64,000 bases of DNA from the NCBI GenBank assembly GCA_937927415.1, contig CALBDS010000016.1, forward strand, positions 1 through 64,000, in the 5' to 3' direction. Every line of letters begins with the position of its first letter. Within the stretch, counting starts at the first letter, position 1. Below, in pieces: positions 36,736 to 46,074 of the stretch. This DNA is from an uncultured Rhodospirillaceae bacterium. Lineage in GTDB: Bacteria > Pseudomonadota > Alphaproteobacteria > Azospirillales > Azospirillaceae. Position numbers and translations under genes: made by a program. The notes under the pieces are model-generated. The model saw only the letters and a program-made list of their open reading frames with translations, did no database searches and was not told the DNA's origin.

Positions 36736-36973
36736 CGCTGTTGCCGGTGCGGCTGAAGCCACTCCCGGCGACCATTGCGCCAGCCGGATCCAAACGGTCA
36801 AGAACCTGCTGTGGGGCGGGGGCGGCAATCATGCCATTGACATTGTCACTCGGGGCATTGCCGAGCGCAACGCCGCCTACGGCACCTATCTGCATGAGCA
36901 GGGCAACCACACTCAGGCGCACGACTATCTCGACTACGCTATCGGCCAGGCGTCCTTCGGCTATCACAGATGA
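36674..36973 (+). CDS. Small secreted protein, unknown function, copper-regulon candidate
   Basis: 99 aa with a signal peptide (AIILSGAAVAGAAEA) and a mature helical domain of about 70 residues (HCASRIQTVKNLLWGGGGNHAIDIVTRGIAERNAAYGTYLHEQ). One Cys and several His residues are present. AGGAGG at 36662-36667 supports ATG 36674. Not recognised. It shares its promoter and leader with the block before the Cus operon, which suggests joint induction. Confidence 0.7.
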   Translation: MSIRTLATAAALSTAIILSGAAVAGAAEATPGDHCASRIQTVKNLLWGGGGNHAIDIVTRGIAERNAAYGTYLHEQGNHTQAHDYLDYAIGQASFGYHR

Positions 36974-37525
36974 TACCCGTCAACAATGTACGCCGAGTTC
37001 TTAGTTGATTGCACTGCGGGACCGGCATCACTTCCTGGTCATGGAGCATCTGAACGAGCGCGAGTGCCACATCCTGGTTGAACGAACACCGGCTGCGTGA
37101 CAGCCCGACCGCCCTGGAAGACCAACCGCGGAAATATGGAATCAGTCCGTGCAGCAGCCATGGCTCTGTGCGTGCCTCCAGCTTGGACGGTCTGTCGTAG
37201 GCCTGTGTAACGTCCGCTTTGGAGCCTACGATCCGGACGCTTACCGTACTCTGGTCGTCCTTTCTCATGCACCTATGGTGCACCGTGGCTGGAGAATGGG
37301 GCATCGCGGAACCTTTGGAGGAGAAGATGAGAACGAGACACCGCCGATACTGACGTGGTGTCCTCATCCGCCGCGTACTGTGTTCATGTCCAAGCCGCAT
37401 CGGTTTGGACCGCACTTCCCGCTTGATCCAGCACTCGAAATGGACGGCGAGGGCTGGGTCGGCGGATCGGCTTGTGTGTAGGCGCCTTCCGTCAGTGCTC
37501 CAGCGGACGCTGCGTCAGGTATGAA
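36974..37525. other. About 550 bp with no confident gene
   Basis: A minus-strand frame from ATG 37304 to 36939 (121 codons) includes EARTEPWLLHGLIPYFRGW and FNQDVALALVQMLHDQEVM, which reads like real protein, but it has a poor ribosome site and its 3' end overlaps the gene at 36674. It could be a gene or a fragment. A lone CTGTGTAACGTCC site at 37203-37215 resembles half of the copper-type motif without an obvious target. Confidence 0.3.
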
Positions 37526-38821
37526 ATGAACGATTTCCTCTTTCAGGACCGCTTCCACCAGCTGAGCAACTGGATCGTCACGGCTGTCTTTCCCAGCCCG
37601 TATCTGTGGATGCATGTTGTTGTCCACATTGTCCTCGTGGCGATGCCACTGGCCTTTCTTGCCTTGCTGTCGGCCTGGGGGATCGGCGCTGTCCGGCGGC
37701 GCTTGTCCGGCTCGCGGAAAGAGATGCCGCGGGATGTCGTATCGCCGTTTCCGTCGAACCTGTTTCTCTACATCCTCAAGCACACCAGGAAGGAGCAATC
37801 CATCCTTCTTGTGACAGCTTTGCTGTCCCTGCCGCTTCTCTATGCGGTGCTGGAGCTTCCCAAGCAGATCATAAATAAAGCTTTGAATGTAGAAAACGAT
37901 ACTTCTACGGTAATTGGATATGTGCTGTCAAAATACGAGCTCCTGTTTATCCTGTGTATCTTCTATCTCGGCGCCGTTCTGACGAGCGGAGCGTTGAAAT
38001 ACGTCATCAATCTGCTTCAGGGCCGTCTGGCCGAAGGAATGATGCGTCGCATGCGCTTTGCCGCTTTCCGGGCCTGGTCCCGAGGCAAGACGCCGTGCGA
38101 CCACGCGCTGTTCATTCCGGTGCTGGTGCAGGAAGTTGAGCCGATTGCCGGATTCACCGGCGATACCTTCCTGGTTCCCGTGCTTCAGGGGGGGACGTTT
38201 CTGACGATCCTCGCCTTCATGATCGTTCAGGATCCAGTGTTGGGAGCTGCCGCTCTGACTTTGGTCCCTCTGCAAATCGCTCTCGTGCCCCGTCTGCAAC
38301 GCCGGGTCAGTGCCCTGGCGCGTGAACGGTCGCGAGAATTGCGTTTGTTCGGTGCGGCTGTGGCCGATGCGTCCCCGCACCGCCGGCATGACCGTTCACG
38401 CCCCGTGCTGGCCGTTGCCCGATCGCTGAAGCGCGTGCAGGCGATTCGGCTCGACATCTATCGCCGAAAGTTCTTCATCAAGGGACTGAACAACTTCATC
38501 GCTCACCTCACACCGTTCTTCTTTTACACCATCGGCGGTTACCTGGTGATCGAGGGGCGCCTCTCTCTGGGAGCCCTCGTGGCGGTTCTGGCCGCCCACA
38601 AGGATATGTCGGCGCCGCTTCGCGAACTCCTCGGCTATTACCAGACCATGGACGACGTTCGGGTGAGGTATGAGGACATCCGCCGCTTTCTGGGGGATCA
38701 GGCTGAGCCTCCGTCTTCGGGTGCGATGGGCACCTCGGCCGGTGGTGCAGGTTCCGCGGTGGGGCCGATATCGCCGATGGTCAAAGATGCGTCGAGCATG
38801 ACCTCCACCCTTTCGTCGTAG
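37526..38821 (+). CDS. ABC exporter membrane domain protein without ATPase domain
   Basis: 431 aa with about six hydrophobic segments (the first at residues 17-50) and a type I ABC exporter core: YVINLLQGRLAEGMMRRMRF, then YRRKFFIKGLNNFIAHLTPFFFYTIGGYLV and SLGALVAVLAAHKDMSAPLRELLGYYQ. It ends with a Ser/Gly/Ala-rich tail and has no Walker motifs; no separate ATPase gene is adjacent. The part around residues 280-300 (ADASPHRRHDRSRP) looks garbled compared with the family, so a local frameshift may have occurred. Substrate unknown. ATG 37526 lacks a strong ribosome site. Confidence 0.65.
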   Translation: MNDFLFQDRFHQLSNWIVTAVFPSPYLWMHVVVHIVLVAMPLAFLALLSAWGIGAVRRRLSGSRKEMPRDVVSPFPSNLFLYILKHTRKEQSILLVTALLSLPLLYAVLELPKQIINKALNVENDTSTVIGYVLSKYELLFILCIFYLGAVLTSGALKYVINLLQGRLAEGMMRRMRFAAFRAWSRGKTPCDHALFIPVLVQEVEPIAGFTGDTFLVPVLQGGTFLTILAFMIVQDPVLGAAALTLVPLQIALVPRLQRRVSALARERSRELRLFGAAVADASPHRRHDRSRPVLAVARSLKRVQAIRLDIYRRKFFIKGLNNFIAHLTPFFFYTIGGYLVIEGRLSLGALVAVLAAHKDMSAPLRELLGYYQTMDDVRVRYEDIRRFLGDQAEPPSSGAMGTSAGGAGSAVGPISPMVKDASSMTSTLSS

Positions 38822-38981
38822 GGTGACTGTCGACCTGATTCCGATCGTCACTTGGCAGAGGACGATCGGTTCAGCCCACCACCATCTCCATGGGCGATGG
38901 CGCCCTGGCCAGCAGCGGCAGCCTTGGCGGTTGCGGTCTGCACGGTGGCTCGCGGATTCGCCGGCGTCGATGGCGCTCTGC

Positions 38982-39000
38982 AACACTTCGTTACACTTCA
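38982..39000 (+). promoter_or_regulatory. ACACTTC tandem motif, copy B, before the Cus operon
   Basis: Identical over 19 bp to the motif at 36527. It lies 123-141 bp before the small gene at 39123 and about 385-400 bp before cusC, and probably controls the whole cusCBA-cusF operon. Confidence 0.6.
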
Positions 39001-39180
39001 TGCCCATCTTTGAAACACGGTGGGACGTAGAACGGAGACATGGAGCAACGGCCAAGGTCATCGAAGAGGGCGGGTATTCCGCCCGGCTGTCGCCAAGGCC
39101 CGGCTACCGAAGGGGGAGCACCATGTCGATCCACACCCTTGCCGCTGCCGCGATGGCCTTGCCGACCGCCATTGTTTTTG
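38982..39180 (+). repeat. Duplicated promoter-leader block, copy B
   Basis: Second copy of the block at 36527-36735. The first 90 bp differ at only a few positions; differences increase past the start codon and similarity ends at about 39180. Confidence 0.8.
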
Positions 39181-39230
39181 GCGGCGCAGCGATCGCCTTC
39201 GACCAGGCATCCTCCGGTCATCACGGTTGA
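39123..39230 (+). CDS. 35-aa truncated paralogue of the 36674 protein
   Basis: MSIHTLAAAAMALPTAIVFG followed by GAAIAFDQASSGHHG and a stop. The first 25 or so residues are the signal peptide shared with the 36674 protein; the mature domain has been lost, leaving only about ten residues. GGGGGAG precedes the ATG. It may still be translated as a leader, but a product with function is doubtful. Confidence 0.5.
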   Translation: MSIHTLAAAAMALPTAIVFGGAAIAFDQASSGHHG

Positions 39231-39382
39231 CACCGGTCAACACCGACGTGTCGGGACTGCGGTTCGGTGAGCCTGGGTCCTGGCGGCGTACGCCTTGACA
39301 CCGTCCTTCGAACGGAACCGTCCGCGTCATGCCGCCCCATGGCCAGCCAGGGGCGAGCCGACCGGCCGTACGGAACAAAACT

Positions 39383-40654
39383 ATGATCGCACCATCCCGT
39401 TTGCGCCTTTCACGTGCGATGCTTGCCGTGACCGCGATCCTGCTGCTCGGCAGCACGGCCGCCGTCGCGGCTGAGCCGAACACCGACATCACCCATCTCA
39501 TCGACACCGCCCGGCGTCTGAATCCGGAGGCCGCTGCGATGGCCCTCGAGGCCGACGCCGCGACGGCGCGCATCGTTTCCGCGGGCTCTCTCGACGACCC
39601 CAAGTTCAAGGTCGAGTTGGAACTGCCGCGCAACGAGCCCGGCTACCTGCCGCGCGACCGCGCCGGCCGCGAGCTGTATCAGGTGCGCCAGATGTTCCCG
39701 CTGTGGGGCAAGCGCGACTTGAAGCGCGAGATCGCCTCGGCGGACAGTCGCAAGGCCGCCGCCGCCCAGGCCGAGGTGGCGAACCAGATCGCCTACCGCG
39801 TCAAGGTCGCCTACGCCGAATACCACGCGGCGCATCTGGCGGCTGACGAGACCCGCCAACTGCTCGGGACGGTCCGCCGTCTGTCGGAACTGGCGCGCGT
39901 CCGCTATGCTCAAGGCCCCGGCAAGCAGCAGGACATCACCGGCGCCAACGCCGAAGCCGGGGCGCTCGCCGCCGACCTCGCGCGCATGGACGCCGACCGC
40001 CACCGCGCCCAAGTGCGCCTGAACGGGCTGCTCGCCCGTTCGCCCGAAACGCCGTTGCCGGCCAAACCCCGGCCCCGGCCGGTCCCGCCGCTGGAGACGC
40101 TTTCGGTCGACGCGCTTGCCGACCGCGCCCGCTCCGACTATCCGGCGATCCGCGCCCAGCTCGCGCAGATCGACTCCGCGGACGGTACGCGCCGCCTCGC
40201 CGAGAGGAACGGCTATCCGGACGTAGAGCTGGGCATTGGCGCGATGCGGCGCGATGGCCGCTTCGACGGCTATCAGGCGATGGTCGAGGTCAACATCCCG
40301 CTCTATGCCGACCGCCGCCGGGCCGAACAGCGCGAAGCCGCCTCGATGGCTGGAGCGGCGCGGGCCAAGCTGGAGCAACTCCGCCTCGACGTCACCACCG
40401 ACGTGCACGAGGCCCATGCCATGCTGGCCGCGCTGAAAGAGCGCAAACGCATTGTGCGGGAGATCACCTTGCCCCAGGCGCGCATCGCCCTGGAGTCCGC
40501 CGCGCGCGGCTACGAACAGTCACGGGAGGAGTTCGCCACCCTCCTGGTCGCAGAGCAGACGCTGCGCCGCGCGTTGGTCGAATACGTGAACGTGACGTTC
40601 GAAGAGCAGATCCGGCTTGCCGAGATCGAACGCCTGATCGGAGGTGAACTGTGA
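39383..40654 (+). CDS. cusC: Outer-membrane efflux protein of TolC family (CusC-like)
   Basis: 423 aa with a signal peptide (LLLGSTAAVAAEP) and two TolC-type OEP repeats: first half with SLDDPKFKVELELPRNEPG and REIASADSRKAAAAQAEVANQIAYRVKVAYAEY, second half with YPDVELGIGAMRRDGRF and VEVNIPLYADRRRAEQREA. It forms the outer-membrane duct of the tripartite pump. ATG 39383 directly precedes the signal; the longer frame from 39329 does not. The stop overlaps the GTG of cusB. Confidence 0.88.
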   Translation: MIAPSRLRLSRAMLAVTAILLLGSTAAVAAEPNTDITHLIDTARRLNPEAAAMALEADAATARIVSAGSLDDPKFKVELELPRNEPGYLPRDRAGRELYQVRQMFPLWGKRDLKREIASADSRKAAAAQAEVANQIAYRVKVAYAEYHAAHLAADETRQLLGTVRRLSELARVRYAQGPGKQQDITGANAEAGALAADLARMDADRHRAQVRLNGLLARSPETPLPAKPRPRPVPPLETLSVDALADRARSDYPAIRAQLAQIDSADGTRRLAERNGYPDVELGIGAMRRDGRFDGYQAMVEVNIPLYADRRRAEQREAASMAGAARAKLEQLRLDVTTDVHEAHAMLAALKERKRIVREITLPQARIALESAARGYEQSREEFATLLVAEQTLRRALVEYVNVTFEEQIRLAEIERLIGGEL

Positions 40655-41907
40655 GCCGCCCGTCCATCCACCTCGCCACTCTCCTTGCCGCTGTCCTTGC
40701 GGCCGGGACGCCGGCCTTGGCGCAGTCGGGCCATGCCGGGCATGGCGCCCCCGCCGCGGCGCAGCAACCCTCCGGTCCGGGCAAGGTCCTGTACTACCGC
40801 AACCCTATGGGGCTTCCGGACACCTCTCCGGTGCCCAAGAAGGACCCGATGGGCATGGACTACGTCCCCGTCTACGAAGGCGAGGACAGCGCATCCGGTG
40901 CCGTCACCATCAGCCCCGACAAGGTCCAGAAACTCGGTGTGCGCACCGAAACGGCGGCGCGGCGGACGGTCTCCCGCCAGGTGCGGGCGGTCGGCACGGT
41001 CCAGGTGGACGAACGCCGCCTCTTCATCGTCGCGCCGAAGTTCGAGGCCTGGATCGAAACCCTGCTGGTCGATACCACCGGCGCCACCGTACGCCAGGGC
41101 CAGCCGCTGATGGAGGTCTACAGCCCCGAACTGGTGCTGGCCCAGCAGGAATACCTCGTCGCCCGCCAAAGCAGTGGCGGCGGCGGCCAGCTCGCCGAGG
41201 CGTCGCTCCAGCGGCTGCGCAACCTCGACGTCCCCGCGGAGGAGATCGAACGGCTGCGCAAGACCGGCAAGGCCTCGCGCACCCTGACCTACCGCGCGGC
41301 CGCCGGCGGCGTGGTTCTGGAGAAGACGGCCGTGCGGGGCATGCGCTTCATGCCCGGCGAGGCGCTCTACCGCATCGCCGACCTGTCGAACGTCTGGCTG
41401 ATCGCCGACGTGTTCGAACAGGATCTCGGCTACGTCAGGCCGGGCCAGGAGGTGGAGGTCACGGTCAATTCGCTGCCGGGCAGGGTCTTCTCCGGCAGGG
41501 TCGGCTTCGTCTATCCGACGCTGACCGCCGAAAGCCGCACCGGCAAGGTGCGCATCGAGCTGCCCAACGCCGATGGCCTGCTCAAGCCCAACCTTTACGC
41601 CACCGTGCACCTGACCACCGATGTGAGCGCCGTCCCGGGCGCGATGGCGGGGCTGGCCGTGCCGGACTCCGCCCTGCTCGACACCGGCCGGCGGCAGGCG
41701 GTGCTGGTGGAGACCGGCGAGGGCCGCTACGAGCCGCGCGACGTCAAGGCCGGTGCCCGCGCCGACGGCTACGTCCAGATCCTCGCCGGGCTGGAGGAGG
41801 GCGAGCGCGTCGTCGTGCGCGCCAACTTCCTGATCGATTCCGAAAGCAACCTGCGTGCGGCCCTGAGCGCCTTCGGCGGCAGCGGCGGCCAGCACCAGCA
41901 CCAATAG
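40651..41907 (+). CDS. cusB: RND periplasmic adaptor with heavy-metal-binding domain (CusB)
   Basis: 418 aa membrane-fusion protein. Signal peptide, His/Met-bearing N-terminus (SGHAGHG), then a heavy-metal-binding domain with YYRNPMGLPDTSP and KKDPMGMDYVPVY, typical of CusB for Cu(I)/Ag(I). The barrel-sandwich and hairpin follow (VDTTGATVRQGQPLMEVYSP), then the beta-barrel (AVRGMRFMPGEALYRIADLS) and the membrane-proximal domain. GTG 40651 overlaps the cusC stop and GGAGG lies upstream. It ends 18 bp before cusA. Confidence 0.92.
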   Translation: MSRPSIHLATLLAAVLAAGTPALAQSGHAGHGAPAAAQQPSGPGKVLYYRNPMGLPDTSPVPKKDPMGMDYVPVYEGEDSASGAVTISPDKVQKLGVRTETAARRTVSRQVRAVGTVQVDERRLFIVAPKFEAWIETLLVDTTGATVRQGQPLMEVYSPELVLAQQEYLVARQSSGGGGQLAEASLQRLRNLDVPAEEIERLRKTGKASRTLTYRAAAGGVVLEKTAVRGMRFMPGEALYRIADLSNVWLIADVFEQDLGYVRPGQEVEVTVNSLPGRVFSGRVGFVYPTLTAESRTGKVRIELPNADGLLKPNLYATVHLTTDVSAVPGAMAGLAVPDSALLDTGRRQAVLVETGEGRYEPRDVKAGARADGYVQILAGLEEGERVVVRANFLIDSESNLRAALSAFGGSGGQHQHQ

Positions 41908-41925
41908 CCGGCGGAGGGCCTCGCC

Positions 41926-44900
41926 ATGATCGCCGCCATCATCCGCTGGTCCGCGCGCAACGTCGCGCTGGTCCTGATGGGCACGCTGTTCCTCATCGGG
42001 ATCGGCGCCTATTCGGTGTCGCGCATTCCGCTCGACGCGCTGCCCGACCTGTCGGACGTCCAGGTCATCCTCTACACCGACTATCCCGGCCAAGCGCCGC
42101 AGGTGGTCGAAGATCAGGTCACCTACCCGCTCACCACCGCCATGCTCAGCGTGCCGAAATCCAAGGTGGTCCGCGGCTTCTCGTTCTTCGGCGCCTCCTT
42201 CGTCTACATCATCTTCGAGGACGGCACCGACATCTACTGGGCGCGCTCGCGCGTGCTGGAGTACCTGAACTTCGCCGCCAAGCGGCTGCCCAACGGCGTC
42301 ACCCCGACGCTGGGGCCGGACGCCACCGGCGTGGGCTGGGTCTACCAGTATGTCGTCCTTGCCAAGGACCGCACGCTGGCCGAACTGCGCACGCTACAGG
42401 ACTGGTACCTGCGCTACCAGCTCACCAAGGCCGAGGGCGTGGCCGAGGTGGCGAGCGTCGGCGGCTTCGTCCAGCAGTACCAGGTGGTCGTCGATCCGCA
42501 GAAGCTCCAGGCCTACGGCGTGCCGCTGGCCAGGATCGCCCAGGCGATCCGCATGTCCAACCAGGACGTCGGCGGCCGCGTCGTCGAGATGGCCGAAACC
42601 GAGTATGTGGTGCGCGGGCGCGGCTATCTGCGCGGCACCAAGGACATCGAGGAGATCGTCCTCAAGGTCGACCGCGGCACGCCGATCCTGCTGCGTGACG
42701 TGGCGCGGGTGGAGATCGGCCCGGACGAGCGCCGCGGCCTGACCGAGCTGAACGGCGAAGGGGAGGTGGTCAGCGGCATCGTTCTGCAGCGCTTCGGCCA
42801 GAACGCGCTCGACGTCATCCGGAGCGTCAAGGACAAGCTGACCGAGCTGAAGGCCGGACTGCCCGAGGGCGTGAGCATCGAGAGCGTCTACGACCGCTCC
42901 GACCTGATCCTGCGGGCGGTGGACAACCTCAAGGTGACGCTGATCGAGGAGAGCGTCATCGTGGCCCTGGTCTGCATCGTCTTCCTGCTGCATGTGCGCA
43001 GCGCGCTGGTCGCCATCGTGACTCTGCCGATTGGCGTGCTCATTGCCATCATCGTCATGGACTGGATGGGCATGACCTCGAACATCATGAGCCTGGGCGG
43101 CATCGCCATCGCTGTCGGCGCCATGGTCGATGCCTCCATCGTGATGATCGAGAACGCCCACAAGCGGCTGGAGCACGCACCGCCGGACGCCAACCGCGCC
43201 AAGGTGCTGATCGACGCGGCGGTGGAGGTCGGGCCGGCGCTGTTCTTCAGCCTGCTGGTCATCACCGTGTCCTTCCTGCCGGTGTTCACGCTGGAGGCGC
43301 AGGAGGGCCGGCTGTTCAAGCCGCTGGCCTTCACCAAGACCTTCGCCATGGCCGGGGCGGCGTTCCTGTCGATCACGCTGGTGCCGGTGCTGATGCTGCT
43401 GTTCGTGCGTGGCCGCATCGTGCCGGAGCGCCGGAACCCGGTGAACCGCCTGCTCATCTGGCTGTACCGGCCGATGATCAAGCTGGTGCTGCGGGCCAAG
43501 ATCCTGACGATCCTGATCGCCGCCGGGCTGCTGGCCTGGTCGGTGGTCCCGGCCTCCAAGCTGGGCAGCGAGTTCATGCCGGCGATCAATGAGGGCACCA
43601 TCCTCTATATGCCGAGCACGCTTCCCGGCCTGTCGATCACCAAGGCAGCCGAGCTGATCCAGACGCAGGATCGCATCCTCAAGAGCTTCCCCGAGGTGGA
43701 GTCGGTCTACGGCAAGGCGGGGCGCGCCGCCACCGCCACCGACCCGGCGCCCACCGAGATGTTCGAGACGGTCATCAACCTGAAGCCACAGCCCGACTGG
43801 CGGCCGGGGATGACCTACGAGAAACTGGTGGCGGAGATGGACAAGGCCGTGCAGATGCCCGGCATCTCCAACGCCTGGACGATGCCGCTGCGGGCACGTA
43901 TCGACATGCTCTCCACCGGCATCCGCACGCCGATCGGCATCAAGGTGTTCGGCAAGGACCTGGAGGAGATGGAGCGGCTGGCCCGCGCGATCGAGGCCGT
44001 GGTCAAGGCCGTTCCCGGCACCACCAGTGCCTACGCCGAGCGCATCGTCGGCGGCTACTACCTGGAGATCGACCCCAACCGCGAGCAACTGGCCCGCTAC
44101 GGCCTGACCGTCGGCGACCTGCAGGACACCATCCTGACGGCGCTCGGCGGCGAGATGGTCACGACCACCGTGGAAGGGCGCGAGCGCTTTTCCGTCAACG
44201 TCCGCTACCCGCGGGAACTGCGCAGCAACCCGGACGCCATCGCCAGCCGCATCCTGCTGCACCCGGACATGGGTGGGGCAATCCCGCTCGGGCAGCTCGC
44301 TTCGGTGCGGCTGACCAAGGGGCCGGCGACGGTGCGCACCGAGAACGCGCTGCTGTCGGCCTACATCTACGTCGACATCCGTGACCGCGACATCGGCGGC
44401 TACGTCGCCGACGCCCGCAAGGCGGTCGCCGAGCAGGTGCAGATGCCGGCCGGCTACTACGTCACCTGGAGCGGGCAGTTCGAGTACATGGAGCGCGCGG
44501 CGGCGAAGCTGAAGATCGTCATCCCGGTGACCATCGCGATCATCTTCCTGCTGATGTACCTGAATTTCCGGCGCATCACCGAGACGCTGATCGTCATGCT
44601 GTCGCTGCCCTTCGCGCTGGTCGGCGGCGTCTGGTACATGGCGCTGCTTGGCTTCAACCTCTCGGTGGCCGTGGCTGTGGGTTTCATCGCGCTGGCCGGC
44701 GTGGCGGCCGAGACCGGCGTGGTGATGCTCATCTACCTCGACCACGCGCTGGAGGACCGCAAGCGTCGCCGTGCCGCCGAGGGGCAGGCCATGACCGTGG
44801 CCGACCTCTACGACGCCATCATGGAGGGCGCCGTAGAGCGCGTGCGTCCGAAGATGATGACGGTGGTCGCCATCATGGCCGGCCTCCTGCCGATCATGTG

Positions 44901-45120
44901 GAGCACCGGCACCGGCTCGGAGGTGATGCAGCGCATCGCCGTGCCGATGATCGGCGGCATGGTCTCCTCCACCGTGCTCACGCTGCTGGTGATTCCAGCC
45001 CTCTACGCCCTGGTCAAGACGCCGGCGATCCGCCGTCAGGCGGCAGCAAAGCCGCCGCTTCCTCGTGACCTTTCGTCCATCGATGCTCAACCCAACAAGG
45101 AGACTCTCCATGCATCGTAA
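41926..45120 (+). CDS. cusA: Cu/Ag efflux RND transporter CusA
   Basis: 1064 aa heavy-metal-efflux RND pump of the inner membrane, full length, with twelve expected helices and two periplasmic loops. The three methionines that bind Cu(I)/Ag(I) in E. coli CusA are conserved in context: ILYMPSTLPG (near residue 561), PTEMFETVI (near 611) and IDMLSTGIRTPIGIKVFG (near 661). This favours monovalent Cu/Ag over Zn/Co/Cd transport. Helix 4 keeps GAMVDASIVMIENAHK, with the acidic proton-relay residue. The stop overlaps the cusF start region by 11 bp. Confidence 0.94.
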   Translation: MIAAIIRWSARNVALVLMGTLFLIGIGAYSVSRIPLDALPDLSDVQVILYTDYPGQAPQVVEDQVTYPLTTAMLSVPKSKVVRGFSFFGASFVYIIFEDGTDIYWARSRVLEYLNFAAKRLPNGVTPTLGPDATGVGWVYQYVVLAKDRTLAELRTLQDWYLRYQLTKAEGVAEVASVGGFVQQYQVVVDPQKLQAYGVPLARIAQAIRMSNQDVGGRVVEMAETEYVVRGRGYLRGTKDIEEIVLKVDRGTPILLRDVARVEIGPDERRGLTELNGEGEVVSGIVLQRFGQNALDVIRSVKDKLTELKAGLPEGVSIESVYDRSDLILRAVDNLKVTLIEESVIVALVCIVFLLHVRSALVAIVTLPIGVLIAIIVMDWMGMTSNIMSLGGIAIAVGAMVDASIVMIENAHKRLEHAPPDANRAKVLIDAAVEVGPALFFSLLVITVSFLPVFTLEAQEGRLFKPLAFTKTFAMAGAAFLSITLVPVLMLLFVRGRIVPERRNPVNRLLIWLYRPMIKLVLRAKILTILIAAGLLAWSVVPASKLGSEFMPAINEGTILYMPSTLPGLSITKAAELIQTQDRILKSFPEVESVYGKAGRAATATDPAPTEMFETVINLKPQPDWRPGMTYEKLVAEMDKAVQMPGISNAWTMPLRARIDMLSTGIRTPIGIKVFGKDLEEMERLARAIEAVVKAVPGTTSAYAERIVGGYYLEIDPNREQLARYGLTVGDLQDTILTALGGEMVTTTVEGRERFSVNVRYPRELRSNPDAIASRILLHPDMGGAIPLGQLASVRLTKGPATVRTENALLSAYIYVDIRDRDIGGYVADARKAVAEQVQMPAGYYVTWSGQFEYMERAAAKLKIVIPVTIAIIFLLMYLNFRRITETLIVMLSLPFALVGGVWYMALLGFNLSVAVAVGFIALAGVAAETGVVMLIYLDHALEDRKRRRAAEGQAMTVADLYDAIMEGAVERVRPKMMTVVAIMAGLLPIMWSTGTGSEVMQRIAVPMIGGMVSSTVLTLLVIPALYALVKTPAIRRQAAAKPPLPRDLSSIDAQPNKETLHAS

Positions 45121-45466
45121 GATCCCCACCGCGGTACTCGCTGCGCTGCTGGTCCTGCCCGCCGCCGCATCGGCCCAGACGACCATGAATCACGACCGGG
45201 CCGGGGGTGGCATGCCCATGGGGACGATGGCAGCCCCGGCCAACGGAACGACCGGCAAGGTCAACGCCGTGAACGCCGCCAGCCGCACGATCAATGTGAC
45301 CCATGGGCCGATCCAGGGATTGGGCTGGCCGGCCATGACGATGGATTTCGGCGTCGCGCCGAGCGTCGATCTCGTCCCCGTCAAGGTCGGCGATACCATC
45401 GCCTTCACCGTCGGCAAGGATGCCAAGGGCGTTTACCAGATCGACTCGCTGAAGCTGGGTAAGTAG
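45110..45466 (+). CDS. cusF: Periplasmic copper/silver chaperone CusF
   Basis: 118 aa with a signal peptide (LLVLPAAASAQ), a Met/His-rich spacer (MNHDRAGGGMPMGTM), and the CusF OB-fold: GKVNAVNAASRTINVTHGPI, then WPAMTMDFGV. His, Trp and the two Met residues in that order are the Cu(I)/Ag(I) ligands of CusF. AAGGAG at 45097-45102 supports ATG 45110, inside the end of cusA. It delivers metal to CusB. Last gene of the operon. Confidence 0.9.
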   Translation: MHRKIPTAVLAALLVLPAAASAQTTMNHDRAGGGMPMGTMAAPANGTTGKVNAVNAASRTINVTHGPIQGLGWPAMTMDFGVAPSVDLVPVKVGDTIAFTVGKDAKGVYQIDSLKLGK

Positions 45467-45481
45467 GGAGAAATTTGTTGG

Positions 45482-45528
45482 AACCTTTCCGGTCTCTGGT
45501 TGGATTCGACCTGGAGACTGGAAAGGTT
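45482..45528 (+). terminator. Candidate terminator after the cus operon
   Basis: AACCTTTCCGGTCTC (45482-45496) pairs with GAGACTGGAAAGGTT (45514-45528): a 15-bp stem with one G-U pair and a 17-base loop, starting 15 bp after the cusF stop. There is no U-tract after it, so termination would be weak or factor-assisted, or it may protect mRNA ends. Confidence 0.5.
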
Positions 45529-45649
45529 GTGATGGGTGGGGCTGGCCAATGACCGCAAGAAGTCGAAGCGAGAATAGGGCGTGGAAGATTATCGATCAGC
45601 TTTTTTGTATATAATTCAGAATTTCTTCATTTAGTCGTTCTGCTTTCTC

Positions 45650-45715
45650 ATGAGGTGGACTGTGGAATTGCGGCAATTGCTCTATTTAAATATTCTGGCT
45701 GAAGCTGGCAGCTTC
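45650..45715 (+). pseudogene. 5' fragment of a LysR-family regulator gene
   Basis: The frame reads VELRQLLYLNILAEAGSF, the classical start of a LysR helix-turn-helix, then breaks at about 45715, where it joins IS256-type sequence on the opposite strand. Only 22 codons remain. The local sequence (45580-45690) is AT-rich and includes the likely former promoter. Confidence 0.65.
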
Positions 45716-46074
45716 GTCGTGTTGCTCAAGCAGCAGGGCGCCGACCAGCCGGGTGACGGCCGCTTCGCATGGGAAGATGCCGACGACGTTGGTGCGCCGC
45801 TTGATCTCGCCGTTCAGGCGCTCCAAGGGGTTGGTGGAGTGCAGCTTGGTTCGCAGGTCCTTGGGATAGGCCATGTAGGCCAGCACGTCGAACTCGGCCT
45901 CGTCCATCAGCGCCGCCAGCAGCGCCTTCTCCGCCGTGCGCCGTGGCTTCAGGAAGGCCGGGAAGTAGGTGCCGCGCCGCAGTTTGGGAATCCGAAGGTC
46001 GATGGCGCCGGCACGGGTTTCCCAGGTCCGCTCGCGATACCCGTTGCGCTTGGTTTGCCGATCCTCGGTCCGCT
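45716..46074 (-). pseudogene. IS256-family (Mutator-type) transposase fragment with internal deletion
   Basis: Minus-strand pieces NGYRERTWETRAGAIDLRIP and FLKPRRTAEKALLAALMDEA come from the N-terminal third of an IS256 transposase and are followed without a break by VLAYMAYPKDLRTKLHSTNP and LERLNGEIKRRTNVVGIFP from the C-terminal part. The catalytic middle is deleted in frame. The fragment ends near LLLEQHDEAA. Confidence 0.85.

Noticed and set aside
36939..37304. 121-codon minus-strand frame with protein-like sequence
   Set aside because: No good ribosome site, overlap with the 36674 gene and no recognised family; kept as a note only.
41926..45120. CzcA (Co/Zn/Cd) assignment for the RND pump
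   Set aside because: The three CusA methionine positions and the adjacent CusF gene favour Cu/Ag.
42394..45186. 930-codon minus-strand open frame opposite cusA
   Set aside because: Antisense shadow in high-GC DNA; the plus strand encodes a complete RND pump.
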